This document shows positions 10,861 through 22,620 of a DNA stretch of 64,000 nucleotides, piece after piece. Within the stretch, counting starts at the first letter, position 1, and every line of letters starts with the position of its first letter. The stretch is from Steromphala cineraria (lineage: Eukaryota; Mollusca; Gastropoda; Trochida; Trochidae). The stretch is from contig OU744737.1 in assembly GCA_916613615.1 (NCBI GenBank), positions 6,034,001 to 6,098,000 on the forward strand, read 5' to 3'. The notes beneath the pieces are model-generated. The model saw only the letters and a program-made list of their open reading frames with translations. It made no database searches and was not told the origin of the DNA. Both the position numbers and the translations under genes were made by a program.

Positions 10861-12791
10861 TCACGACCCGGCCTCAATCGCATTACATTCGGACAGCTTA
10901 TTGTGTTGTGATCGTCCTGTGTCCCTCTCGGTTGGAGACACCGGTTGCGGCCGATTCATACCAATAACCTTTGGGGTAACATTGCCACGGACAGTACTGG
11001 CAACCATTATACTCGACAGGAAGTTCCTGGAGTGAGAGGCGCTGTACGAGGATGATCCACCACGATCCTGCCAGTGCGAGATGAAATCAGCACTCGGTGA
11101 CCCGGATGGATGAGTGACAGTGGCACAGGGCTGGCGAGAATTTGTAAGGGCAAGTTGACCTGGGTGACTCGAAGAAAGGGCAGGTTGACCTTGGTTACTC
11201 GTAGAAAGTGTTTTGGAGATATTCTTTTGTTGAATAGTGTTGATGCCAGAGTAATTGTTGATTGAATTCACATTTTTGTGGCCTGAAAGTAAACATTTTA
11301 AAAATAAATTTGCAATATTCCAGTCATTGCTTTTGTTTGGATTTAAATAATAATCCTTTTAGTTCTGTGCAATTTTGTAAATTTAAATTATTATTTGATA
11401 ATAATTTTTTGGATTAACATTTTTATATGGCAATATTCTCAAGGATAATCCTTATAAAAATAATCCTTTATCCTTAGTAAAATGCTACTGTGGCTATGAT
11501 AAAATTTCTCTTTTTTTATTTTATGAAAATTAAGTAATTTGAATAGTTATTAATGCATGTGTTGTATTTAGAGAGTTTATGTCTACCTGAAGGGCCTGGT
11601 AAAATTATTTTACAAGTAAAACACTCTCTTGTTGTGACATTTAGCTATTTACCAAATCTGTAAATTAATTGTTGAGAAAATCTACCTGTTACTTGAATTA
11701 TTTCAGTGGGTGGCAGTCCCGAGTCCCGCAGTTTCTGTACAAGATGTTTTCGTACGCTGAGTAAGAAACAGGTAATATTCTTAATGTCATATAGGCTAAT
11801 AATATTGTACTTTTGTTTTAAGATTTGATAGTTCAAAGAATATTAGATATTTTGAAAATGATGTTCATATGCTTAATTTGTGTTATTACTGCAATGTGGT
11901 CACAACATTGACAAAAATGTTTTGTTGTTAGTCATTCACCAAAATCAAAAATTTTTAAAGGATATATTTACCTATAGGGAGTGATTCTGTTGTCATTTTC
12001 AATATCCGTGCCAGCTTTCATAGTTTTCATAATTGCATATATATGCTGTTGATGCCCATGGCATTTGATTTATACCATGGTCCGTCTTGTTTGGTGGAAG
12101 TGGTTCACCGCCAAGAAGAAAGGTGAGTCCTCTGATGCCGCTGTGTCGGGACGCTTGCTGCTGTTCTTGTCTTTGTCTGTCTCTCATTGCAAAAAAACAA
12201 GAACTCTTCTCCATTTTCATTCTGTAGCGTTATATCCCCCCATTTCAGGTCATGGGTTTCCAGTGGCCGGTCCGCATTCCAAAATGAGTGGTGCATGTTA
12301 ACCACAAGGAATTGATCAGAGAAGACCGATTTGATGCTCCTAGATTGCCCTTCTGATACATATTATCAATTTGTTGATCAGTAATTTCTGCTGCTGCCCT
12401 AGGTCTGTTACCATTGCCTTCAGTGTTGTTCCTGGGTGGTCAGTTAAGGGGGTCATTCTGGCCTTTTCTGAGTGGATGGGACCCCTTGCAATGGTAAAAG
12501 TATCCTACTTCTCCAAATTCTAAGGGACACCAAGCAAAAAGGGTAGGCAAATGTCCCCAGGACCCCCTCTAGGAACAACACTGGCCTTGTTTTTTTTAGA
12601 TGTTTCATTTTACTCTTGAGTGTTTTCCTGCATTTGTTGAATTGAATGTCACTCATGATGCTCACCCCATAGTCCTTTTTCTTCAGGTATCGCTCGATTG
12701 ACGAAATAAAAGCCCTGATGGTGCATGGCTCGTACTCGCCCCCGGTCTTCTTGCGGACAGACAGGTTGAACTGGCAGATGTACTGATTCAA
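10861..12791 (-). pseudogene. Crypton-type tyrosine recombinase (DUF3504-like), spliced and decayed
   Basis: Minus strand, reading from 12791 leftwards. The N-terminal core-binding segment (FNLSVRKKTGGEYEP, then a helical SSIERYLKKK stretch) is followed by GNGNRPRAAAEIT, the FGMR arginine region, LKWGDITLQ and ERQTKTRT, and FFLAVNHFHQTRR. It then runs into two further exons. Exon 2 (11686-11756) encodes VRKHLVQKLRDSGLPP. Exon 3 (10861-11282) starts with the HKNVNSINNYS catalytic H...Y segment and ends in a Ser/Gly-rich tail. Introns 11757-11971 and 11283-11685 have GT...AG ends in phase. A MITE splits the first exon, and at least one frameshift and a stop (near 12078) lie within it. A family A element abuts and probably truncates the 5' end. 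Crypton recombinases cut and rejoin DNA; related domains persist in host proteins. The link to DUF3504 is by recognition of motifs, not a search. Confidence 0.8.
12421..12583. mobile_element. 163-bp MITE inside the recombinase pseudogene
   Basis: TIRs CAGTGTTGTTCCT and AGGAACAACACTG are exact for 13 bp. The element is flanked directly by the 5-bp repeat GCCTT (12416-12420 and 12584-12588). It sits where the recombinase reading frame is interrupted, so it is a later insertion. The superfamily is not determined; the 5-bp target duplication argues against Tc1 and PIF/Harbinger types. Confidence 0.88.
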
Positions 12792-13866
12792 GTCCAGATG
12801 GGCTTATGGCATGGCCCGTCGTCCGGCGTACGTCCGTCATCCGTCCGTCCGTCCGTAAACTTTCGACTTCTCCTCATGAACCATACACATTAGAGAGCTG
12901 AAATTTTGTGTACAGGTACCTTAGCATATGGAGATTCTAATTTGTAAATTTGGTGACTCTGTGACCCCAAATAGGGTCACAGGGGTCACAACCTTAAAAA
13001 CCTTTTTTCATCTTCTTCTCCAGTTCCAAAAGGAGTAGAGAGTTAAACATTATATGTGCAGACTCCTTGGACAATGAGGATTCTCATTTGTAACTTTGGT
13101 GACCCTGTGACCCCAAATAGGGTCACAGGGGTCACAACCGTAAAAACCTATTTTCATCTTCTTCTCCAGTTCTTAAACGACTAGAGAGTTAAAAACAATA
13201 TGTGCAGACTCCTTGGCCAATGGGGATTCTAAATTGTAGATTTCGTGACCCCATGACCCCAAATAGGGTCACAGGGGTCACAACCTTAAAAACCAATTCT
13301 CATCTTCTTCTCCAGTTCCAAAAGGAGTAGATAGTTAAAAATGATATGTGCAGTCTCCTTGGCCAATGGGGATTCTTAATTGTAGATTTCGTGACCCAGT
13401 GACCCCAAATAGGGTCACAGGGGTCACAACCTTAAAAACCTATTTTCATCATCATCTATAGCTCCTAAAGGTCTATTGAGCTGAAAGACTGCATGTAGAC
13501 TCCTTGGCCAATTGGGATTCTAAACTGTAGGTTTCGTGACCCCATGACCCCAAATAGGGTCACAGGGGTCACAATCTTAAAAACTTATTTTTCTCCATTA
13601 GATGACAGCCTATGGCATATTTATTTCTCCTTGGATATTTTAGTGTGGACTTCTTTCACTGTCAGATATTGGCGATCTAGAAAGTGTTGAATAATAATAA
13701 ATCATTTGGGTAAGGAAATTTATTACGAAATCGTTACATTTGTTTTGTAATTTGTTGTTAGGTTTTCTTGCAATAGGTAACATCAGTTTAATTTTAAGCT
13801 CGTCTGGCCAGTATAAAGCAAACTTGATATGATGCCTGATGAGCTACAGAGCCAATGACTCTATTT
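12792..13866 (+). mobile_element. Family A element, copy A2 (5' end missing)
   Basis: Begins at AAGTCCAGATGGG, about 16 bp inside the usual left end, exactly where the recombinase coding sequence stops. The CCGT microsatellite and about five 146-bp core units follow. It ends in CCTGATGAGCT and a mutated hairpin (AGAGCCAATGACTCT). Confidence 0.85.
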
Positions 13867-13879
13867 TTTTCATTATTTA

Positions 13880-14060
13880 TCAGCGGTAAAACCCCATTAG
13901 AGAATTATTCAATGATCTCGAGCATTCAACTAGGGCAAGAGGCTTTTTCCAGGGTTGTGTATTTTTTCAAAACAGCTCTTTGATACTCAGTCATTCTCCT
14001 TAAAAAAGATCTCAAATGTGATCTCTCTATTTTTGAACTACGGGTAGATAACTATTAAAA
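13880..14060. repeat. Isolated family D unit
   Basis: Contains AATGATCTCGAGCATTCAACTAGG and GGTTGTGTATTTTTTCAAAA, diverged from family D at 7306-10420. Confidence 0.6.
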
Positions 14061-14784
14061 ATGTAGTGATGTTACATATGTTAGAAAAGTAATTTTACTG
14101 TATTTATTGTAATTATTGCAATATTTTGGGACCAACCTAGAGAAAATTGGACCAAAAATCATTAAGTATGAGACAATTTACCAAATGACATAAACAACAA
14201 CCCCAGGATGTTGACATGAAGGCGAATAATCAGCTGTTGCCATCTCAAAATTGCATTCCTAAATTATAAAATATACGCTGTCGGGGGCATATAAGTTGTC
14301 GGGCACGACTTTATTTTGTTCTTTTCCTCAAATCAGATATTTGTTGCCTCCAAGTTGAGACACAGTGTAATTCCTACACACTAAGGATGCGCTGTATTAT
14401 CAATATATCGGTATATTGCAATGCAGGAAAAGCGTGCTATGAATCGGTACACACTTCTGAAAATATCCAATATGTCAAATTGTTTAAAAGGAACAATTTC
14501 CATCTAAAATTGCCCAAAAATACAACCATATACAACATGATTTTACAGAGAGTTATTAACAAAGTGTGAAGTTGTGTTGTGAAAATAAGTCAAGTATGTA
14601 TCCAGGTTATAAGCAGTGATTAGAAGGCATCCCTTTCCAACAAGGCTCATAGCTGAGCAATGACGATCATTCTTAATGCTCATATTTAGAGAAGATGGCA
14701 TGCAAATTCTTGAATTGGAAAAGAACCAATATATTTTGCAATACACGTTTTTGTATCGGAATATATTGCAATACAGAAATGAGG
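14061..14784. other. Non-coding, with short inverted repeats
   Basis: AT-rich sequence. Near 14395-14420 and 14735-14775 are related TATATCGGTATATTGCAATG / TGCAATAC motifs in opposite orientations, which may be ends of an old element. Frames of 60-99 codons on both strands look accidental. Confidence 0.4.
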
Positions 14785-15100
14785 CCATGAGGTGTCTCTT
14801 TAATGATCTCAGGTATTCTAGTGAGTCATTAGATTTCTGCATTTGTTTTTTATCAACACAGCTAATTGATACCCGGTCAATCTAATTAAAATTAGATTAT
14901 CTTAACCCTAGGTAGATATAGCTTAACTGATCTCAGGTATTCAAGTTAGGGATGATGTTACTTCATGGTTTGTGTATTTTTAAGCACAACTAATTGATTC
15001 CTGGTCAGTCTTATTAAAATTAGTCTGCTAAGTTTGTTCTCTTTATTATAAACGGTTTAACCCAAGGTAGATAACTCTTTACCGTACCAAGAAATATTCA
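14785..15100. repeat. Family D segment, closely matching 7645-7800
   Basis: Shares a long near-identical stretch with 7645-7800 (TAATGATCTCAGGTATTC, TTATCAACACAGCTAATTGA and CAGGTATTCAAGTTAGGG), so both come from the same dispersed repeat. Confidence 0.8.
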
Positions 15101-18100
15101 GAATTTTCTAAAAGTATGAATAATTTTTTTACTAAGGATTGGATGTCATATTCCGGCGCATGCCCAGGGGACCGGAAGCAGCTACCACCGCCACCAGTGA
15201 GTACACGGCAAAATGACTTCCATTTCCTCATTGAGAAAGGTAAGGGGCTTTTCCCTGAGTTAAGGTAGGTTAAAGGTGCATTGCTGCAGTATTTTTTACC
15301 TTTTTCACTTTAAATTGTTTTAAATGCTGAAATACATACCTAACAAAATGGTTGCAAGTCAAAACAATCTTAATAACGAAATATTTTTTTATTTAAAAAA
15401 AAAAAATTCTTCTTGTTTTGTGGTCCGCAAACTATTACGACTTCCGTTAATCGAGTGTTACTCTACACCATCATGTCTGATTCCACAATGCCGTCACGTC
15501 ATGTAGGTTACCCAACTGGGAAGTTTGATGCGCTTAGTTGACAATTATTTTTGTGTGAATGTATCAAATGATAAATACCTATGTACTAACATTTCCGGTT
15601 GTCATATAATTGTATAGATTATTCATCTTGGCAAAAATACTCTTGATCGTGTTGAAATATATGTATCGTAGATCAGATTCAGACTGTCACGTTCTGTCAA
15701 ATGCAATCAAATAAGACCAGTATCTTCCAACTAAACTGTCACAATGAATAAGGGAGATTTTCTGAATACATTTGTTGTCATTCTGAAACGATCAGGGCCC
15801 AACTTCAGAGCATTAATAAAACGTTGTTGAACAATAGGCTAACACATTAAGGTAGCACGTTAAGGTTGCATATACATAATCATAATCATCAAGCTGTTAG
15901 CTAAAATGAATGAATGAATGAATGAATGAATGAAATACTGATATAAATACATGATAATGAAATACTAAAAAATAGGTGTTAAAAACCTTTCAAACCTTAT
16001 TTGGTCTGGAAGTTAGAAAACTATTCTTTAATGAATGTACTGACCAACCAAAGTGTTGCACCATTCCCATATAACAATTTTGAACTGAAAACATGTTTGC
16101 TTTTATGTAATCAAAAGTTCAGAAAAAAATGTGTGTGATATGTGTCTTCTCCAATAGCCAATATTTCTAAATTGTCAAATCAAAAGTTCTGCAAAGTTTT
16201 CTTTCAATTCAAGATAATTTTAGCAAATTAAGTTACATAACTAGTTTCGTCATTTTATCAACATAAACTCTTTATAGGATTTCAAAACAGTTAACTCTCA
16301 TGCAATTAGAAAATACCAAAGGCACATCACCAAATTGAGCATTATCTCAACTTTTGCCTATTGCATTAATGTGCAAGGAGCATTTTTTCAGATTAGTTAT
16401 CAAAGAAATGGAAAAAAATATCAAATTCTTTTGAAAGTTGCAAATCCTAAAATGCAATATATGCAATATCGCCATGTCTCAGCCCTTCTCTGCTTACTTG
16501 CCGAGCACCTGCGCAGCCCCATACTGCTTTTGAAATGAGGGGAAAAAATAATTAATTCAAATTGTTGTGAAATTGACAATCCCTTGAAAGATTTTTGCAA
16601 TTTTGTTATTCAAATTGCTCGTTTTAGATAATTTATTCAAAAGGTACAATATCACAAAGAAGTAAATCACACATCAGTCAAAGTATAAAACATAAAGTGT
16701 AGATTATATATTGATGGTAATATTATTTTATTTTTTGAAGGAGTTTTTATCAATGCAAACTCTTAAGGCATAAATTCCTGATAACAAAATGACACCTTTC
16801 AAACTATGATTAAGGGGAGATAATCAACAAGTTCAATCAGAAGGTTATCTTCAGTTCCCTCAAAACCATTAAATGAAGGGTATTAAGGCTTTTATAGAAT
16901 GTATACAATATCAAATCACATACTTCCCAAATTCTGCATCAATTGTAAATTCTAAACCTGGAACTGTAACATATTGTCTTTGAAAATTAAAAATTACCAC
17001 AGTTTTTTTTTTTAAATTTGTCAAGTAAAAACTCATACTATCAATGGCACTATCAAGAGCATATATTAAGCATATTGAACCAAACTTTGCAACTTGTCTT
17101 TATTTGACAATTCTATCTCAAAATAATAATATGTTCTCAGTATTGCCCTTGGCAATAACATCTGCTTTTGATATAAAAATAACGAAAGTCAACTAGAATT
17201 TATTTGTTTATATCAGTAATACAAACAGGGGCATGTCAAAGCCTACTCTAACATAAGACATTAAAAACAATACTATTTCACCAATTACACCATTAAACAA
17301 AAAAATAATAATTCAAGTTTCTATCTCTTTGCCGCTTTTGATATTTCGTCCAAATTCGATTTAATCTTGTTCAAATTTGTTTGACTGTCTGACTATAAAT
17401 TTGGGATAAAATAACTAGTCATCATAGACATGGACTATATTTAAACTTATCAATTTTAAGCTTGTGTTCTGTTTATGAAACTTTCACAACCCAATTTACC
17501 ATTTGCATCAGATTTTTTCCTCCATTATCAGATATTGTCATTTCTATATAATGGAAAAATAAATGAAGATCAAAATGACCAACTCTACAGCAACATATCC
17601 TAGGTTGTGAGTTTTTCTCTCAGCAAAAACAAATTAAATTTGAGAGGAAAAACAAGAGTTATATAAGATATAATGAAGATAAAGTGAGTCATTCATCCAA
17701 CTAAAATCCTCATCCCATTCCCCTTCCCAATCTTCCTTGTGATAGTATCATAGTGTGTTCATGACATTTAAATCACTTGATATAAACATGTTGATAAGAT
17801 TACAGATTGTAATTAGATATTATCATTTTTTAATTATTCTAGAGATTTTTTTCCTCCTTAAATATTCACACCAATTGATCATACAAAGACAGTCAATGAA
17901 ACATATTCATTATGTCATGAATGGAGCAGTATGATTATTTAATCAAATAAAATATCAAGTATTTACCTAAAATTATATTGGAAAGGCAACTGTACTGTAA
18001 TATACATTATACATTAATTGCATTAATTGCATAATAACAAATGAAACTTGATTATACACGTATATATTATAGATATGTATACAATTACCTTGTAATTCAT

Positions 18101-18114
18101 TTCCTTATCAATTT
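15101..18114. other. Long AT-rich stretch without a supported gene
   Basis: No frame above 70 codons and none with recognisable composition. A GC-richer patch at 15140-15245 with AGT|GTGAGTAC could be an old exon edge. An (AATG)n microsatellite lies at 15904-15933. The rest is homopolymer-rich AT sequence. Confidence 0.6.
15904..15933. repeat. (AATG)n microsatellite
   Basis: About seven uninterrupted AATG repeats. Confidence 0.9.
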
Positions 18115-18880
18115 AGCTCATCTCGCCTGTGAGGCCTGATGGGCTTATGGCATGGCATGGTGTCCAGCGTCCCTCCTTTCGTCAGTAAACTTTGTGGAAA
18201 TTCGACTCCTTCAGAACCATAAGGCCCGGAAAGCTTAAAATTGGTGTACAGATTCCTTGACTGATTAGGATAAAAAATTGTAGCTTTGGTGGCCCTGGGG
18301 CCCCTAATAAGGGCCACAGGGGCCATGCCCTGAAAACCTAAATCAATCTTTGTTCTGTCGAAAACAGATAATCCTGGCCATGGTATTGCCTCTTAAGGGT
18401 AAAACACTGCAAAGTAAAGAAAATACCCAAATTAGGAACATGTTACACTTAAAATAGCATAATCAAAGACCAAAGAGTTAAAAAAAACTACCAACAGAAA
18501 GTCACAAGTACAATTTTAAGAGATATTTGATGTGTGCTTCCCATAAAATTTCTGAAAAGGAAAGGTTTACTGTTGAAAGATGATATTTTAAGGCAGCTTC
18601 AATCAATGTCAAGCGTCTACACAAGTATGGTGAAATAAGTCTTCACATAAATAACACAATGAGCTTACATTGCAAAATAAGTTAACAGTTAAAATATAAC
18701 CCCAATATTCTGATATGAACAATTTTTATTTCTATATTGATTACAGGTATCTGAAATCACATCACTTATATACTTAAGTCTAGAATTTGAGACTTTGTGG
18801 CTCCTACAAATGGGGAAACCACATTGGCCACAGCAAAATTAAATTTGAAGCCTGATGAGCTACAGAGCCAATGGCTCTAT
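18115..18880 (+). mobile_element. Family A element, copy A3 (short core, diverged)
   Basis: The left end AGCTCATCTCGCCTG with GATGGGCTTATGGCATGG matches the family head. One recognisable core unit has GGCCCTGGGGCCCCTAATAA-type sequence in place of TGACCC. The right end is CCTGATGAGCT with the intact AGAGCCAATGGCTCT hairpin. The middle (about 18370-18780) is AT-rich and non-repetitive. This is a diverged subfamily closest to copy A6. Confidence 0.8.
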
Positions 18881-19309
18881 TTCTATAAATATATAAGACG
18901 AATGATAATGACTGATGGAAATCTGAAAAAATGACATGGATATAAATTAACTGAAATGATGTCTGATGGTAAAATGATAAAATGAAGGATATTTAATGAA
19001 ATAAGTAACATGGATAATGTATAAACGTGTACACATAATCTGGTAAAATTTTGACGTAAGCTTTATTCTGAATTACATGCCTTAGATTTAATAATTTTGA
19101 GATTTATTATTTGAAGTCTGAAAAACCATGAGGGGCCCTAAATAGATATTAAATATTGCTGTGAATGGAAATTGACAAATGATTTGCTGAGGGGTAATAA
19201 ATTGATTAGAACATGAATACGTCATCATGATATCATATATTATATTAATACTGCTGCAAAGTCTGAAAATTTCAAAACATTGTGTGTCAAAACCCATCTG
19301 GGATGAAGT
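18881..19309. other. Non-coding spacer
   Basis: AT-rich sequence with several ATGATAATG-type near-repeats. No gene seen. Confidence 0.4.
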
Positions 19310-19618
19310 ATGGATTGTCTTGGTCTCACCTGCAGTAGGAACCCAGCCATCGCAGATTCGCACCGCTCGCCCGCTGTCAGTTTTGATGTGTTAGGGACCA
19401 TCATGGCTGAGACAATGAAGCATAAGGTAAACTACATGTACTCTTTCTTCTCGACGGAAGACCCTTTACTTGTCTTGTCAATCACGTGCAAGCCGGACCC
19501 TGCTATTTCAATCGCAAGTCACCCGTTTCCGGAGTCAGACACTTCTGTTATCCGCCATATTTATGGAAACATAATTAAGAAGAGGATTTTTCCAGGTGAT
19601 CTCCTTGAATACATATAA
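19310..19618 (+). CDS. Unassigned open frame, possibly part of a spliced exon
   Basis: A 102-codon frame with mixed codon use and a middle part (FDVLGTIMAETMKHK) that looks more protein-like than its surroundings. CACCTGCAG|TAGG near 19335 resembles an acceptor, and CATAAG|GTAAAC near 19428 a donor, so only about 19336-19427 may be a true exon. I recognise no domain. It could equally be chance. Confidence 0.2.
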   Translation: MDCLGLTCSRNPAIADSHRSPAVSFDVLGTIMAETMKHKVNYMYSFFSTEDPLLVLSITCKPDPAISIASHPFPESDTSVIRHIYGNIIKKRIFPGDLLEYI

Positions 19619-19796
19619 GTCGACAGAGTTTTAATAATTTTTGTAGAGGCGCCTCAATTCTATGATAAGTAAGAATAAATTCATAACATTTATTTTGTTG
19701 AAAACCGACCAGTTAAAAAGCTCATTAACTGCCGGAATGTACCTTTAAGGGAATGCATTTTTTTATATTGGGTCTCTAAAATTCTAATGTTTAGAA

Positions 19797-20106
19797 ACAT
19801 CAGGCCTGTAAGGCTAGATGGGCTTATGGCATGGCGTAGTGTCCGGCATCTGTCCGTTCATGCATCCGTCCGTAAACTTTGTGCAATTACAACTTCTTCT
19901 CCAGGAGTGTAAAGCCTATAAATCTGTATCGTTTTGTACAGACACCTTGATCAATGAGGATTATGATTTACAGCTTTTGGTGACCCTTGGGTTCCTAATA
20001 ACCCTTGCATTTGGTGACCCTTTGGCCCCTTCTAAGGGAGAAACAACATTAGTCACACCCTTAAGCAAAATTAAATATGAAGCCTGATGACCTACAGAGC
20101 AAAAAG
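19797..20106 (+). mobile_element. Family A element, copy A4 (one core unit)
   Basis: The head (ATCAGGCCTGTAAGGCTAGA, GGCTTATGGCATGGC, TCCGTCCGTAAACTTT) is followed by one diverged core unit. It ends GAAGCCTGATGACCTACAGAG with the terminal hairpin decayed. The shortest and oldest-looking copy here. Confidence 0.75.
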
Positions 20107-20324
20107 TTTTATTAATGTCATTTGTTTTGTTCAAATTGCATGATTTAGTGATTAACTATCCAAAGTCTAAAGAACTACAGAAAACATATATTTCCTCATT
20201 GTCTTAACACATTTATTTCAAGGTATTTAGTTTCTAGGTTCCCCAGGAATTGTAGGAGAGAGAGAAAAGAGAGAGACAGAGAGAGCTCGTTACTGGAAGC
20301 TGCTGTATTAGACTGCACCTGATC

Positions 20325-20510
20325 ATGATATTCAACATATCGGTGCAGTTTAATGAGCGTTTTCCCCGTTTCAAATCGTCAGAGGTGCAGAGTCTGTATC
20401 CTGAGAGTTGTGATCTGGTTGGAGAAGACTGTGCAAGCTACAGTCCTGTAGAAATGCAAACAGAAGGAGACAGTGGGTCATCTGCTTTTAGCTGTGCTTG
20501 CATGTCACCG
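20325..20510 (+). CDS. Possible unassigned coding exon
   Basis: The frame from ATG at 20325 reads a Glu/Ser-rich sequence with no low-complexity bias (about 62 residues) up to a good donor, CACCG|GTGAGAG, at 20510/20511. A GA-rich tract precedes it at 20254-20285. No domain is recognised and no partner exon found. Confidence 0.25.
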
Positions 20511-20582
20511 GTGAGAGGGTCTGGGCTTGTGTTTGTATACCAAATGTTGTGATCTTTTTTTTATCAATTCATTTCTGTTTTA

Positions 20583-20638
20583 GGTAGTTAGTTAGGTAGG
20601 TAGGTAGGTAGGTAGGGAGGTAGGTAGGTAGGTAGGTA

Positions 20639-20673
<35 letters not shown>
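20583..20673. repeat. Compound microsatellite (TAGG)n then (TGCC)n
   Basis: About a dozen TAGG/GGTA repeats change at GGTACC into about eight TGCC repeats. The two halves are near-complementary (GGTA against TGCC, one T:G pair per four bases), so a transcript could fold into one long wobble-containing hairpin. Confidence 0.9.
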
Positions 20674-20674
<1 letters not shown>

Positions 20675-20984
20675 CATGGTTTTAGAGGGACAGTCCTATT
20701 ATTTTGTATTTTGGGTAATTTTGTACCATACTGCAATTTCTTACCTGGTTTGTAGCTACTTGCCCTGACCTTTTTGTTTTAAAAGGGTTATTTAATTTAA
20801 TTCAAATATGAGATTTAATCAATAAAGAAATTATTACCCGAGTAAGTGTGTAAGTGTGTCATATGACTTAAACGAAATTAGTGCAAAATTGTGTATAACC
20901 CTCACTCTCGCTTGGTCAATACACATAATCACACTTGTTTCATAAAAATAATATGACACACACATACTCTGGAAACATTTAACT
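20674..20984. other. Non-coding spacer
   Basis: AT-rich sequence between the microsatellite and the donor-motif array. No gene seen. Confidence 0.4.
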
Positions 20985-22200
20985 CAACCCGGCTGGGAGT
21001 ATATATTACTGAGCTCAACTCCCCAGGGAGCATAGGTATTATTGAACGCAACACCCTGGGAAGTATACATTCAATGGAGCTTGTGACCTGAAGAATAGAC
21101 ATGCCTCTGAGCTCAATATGTCATGGAGGCCAAGGCAATTGGGAGTATACATATCATTGAGCTCAACACCTTCAGGAGTAATCATGTCTTTGTTTTCAAC
21201 TCCCTTGCAAATATACATATCATTGAGCTAAAGACCTTGGGAAGTATAATTTATTCTGGGGTCAACTCCATAGTGAATACCTTACACTGAATTCAGTGCC
21301 CTGGGGAGTACACCTATCTTTTAGCTCAACATCCTGTAAAGTATACTTAATTTGTAGGTCAGCACCCTGGGGAGAATACTAGTCGTTGATCTCAACACAA
21401 TAGGGATATACTTTGAGCTCAACAGCTTTTAATCACCGATATCTTTGAGCTTTTATACATTTAGGAGTACACCTTTCATCTATCTCAACACCAAGGGGCG
21501 TACATGTAGATGTCACTAAGGTCGACACCCGGAGAATTATACATATCAATGAGCTCATCACCCTGGTGAGTTTAGCTATATCTGAGGTCATCACCCTGGT
21601 GAGTATAGGTACCACTAAACTAAAACTCCTGGTGAGTATAGATATCTTTGAGCTCATCACCCTGGTGAGTTTAGCTATATCTGAGGTCATCACCCTGGTG
21701 AGTATAGGTACCACTAAACTAAAACTCCTGGTGAGTATAGATATCTTTGAGCTCATCACCCTGGTGAGTTTAGCTATATCTGAGGTCATCACCCTGGTGA
21801 GTATAGGTACCACTAAACTAAACCTCCTGGGGAGTATATATATCTCTGAGCTCATCACCCTGGTGAGTATAGGTACCACTAAACTAAACCTCCTGGGGAG
21901 TATATATATATCTCTGAGCTCATCACCCTGGTGAGTATAGCTATATCTGAGCTCATCACCCTGGTGAGTATAGGTACCACTAAACTAAACCTCCTGGGGA
22001 GTATATATATCTCTGAGCTCATCACCCTGGTGAGTATAGGTACCACTAAACTAAAACTCCTGGTGAGTATAGCTATATCTGAGCTCACCGCCCTGGTGAG
22101 TATAGGTATCACTAAACTAAACCTCCTGGGGAGTATAGATATATTTGAGTTCACCACCCTGGTGAGTATAGGTACCACTCAATTACCACTGGGGAGAATA
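20985..22200 (+). repeat. Degenerate-to-homogeneous array with repeated splice-donor-like motifs
   Basis: The left half (20985-21540) has diverged GAGCTCAACACCCTGGGGAGTATAC-like units. The right half (21541-22200) is a more uniform array with a ~66-bp higher-order unit pairing GAGCTCATCACCCTGGTGAG and GGTACCACTAAACTAAAACT. GGTGAGT occurs 15 times on the plus strand. Because 66 is divisible by 3, frames of 96-148 codons stay open on both strands (22-residue repeats such as LTRVMSSEIYILPRRFSLVV); I treat these as by-products of the period, not genes. Confidence 0.9.
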
Positions 22201-22251
22201 CAGGAGTACACCTATTTTTGAGTTAATATGCATTAATGGAGGAAAAAAACA

Positions 22252-22620
22252 AGTTGAACAAGATATGTGTCCATCCGTCTGTCCGTCCATCCCATCCATC
22301 TGTCAGTTTGTCTGTCCGTCCCATCCATCCATCTGTCTCTCTGTCTCTCTGTCTGTCTGTCTGTCTGTTTGTTTGTTCGTCTGTTCTAGAGCAAAACTCA
22401 AAAACTATTTGACCTAGGTCAATGAAACTTGGTATGTGGATTATTCAGCATATGTAGATGTTCCTTTGGGTATTTTTCACATCTATGAATTGTTATATTT
22501 GGCAGTTGTCGCGGAAACATACTTAAAATTTAACTTCCAGAGAAGAAGTCGAAAACTGTTAGACCCTGCTCAGTGAAGCTTGGTGTGTAGATGAGTCAGC
22601 ATATGCTGATGTGCCTTTTT
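22252..22620 (+). repeat. Family E repeat with GTCC/TCTG microsatellite head
   Basis: A GTCCATCC/TCTGTCTG microsatellite at 22268-22380 is followed by two diverged units with a ~150-bp period, and then the A5 element inserted at 22621. The right unit corresponds to 1-119. Confidence 0.75.

Noticed and set aside
21433..22221. Frames of 96-148 codons on both strands with 22-residue repeats
   Set aside because: They follow from a 66-bp repeat period being divisible by three and appear on both strands at once; no start context, domain or codon bias supports them.
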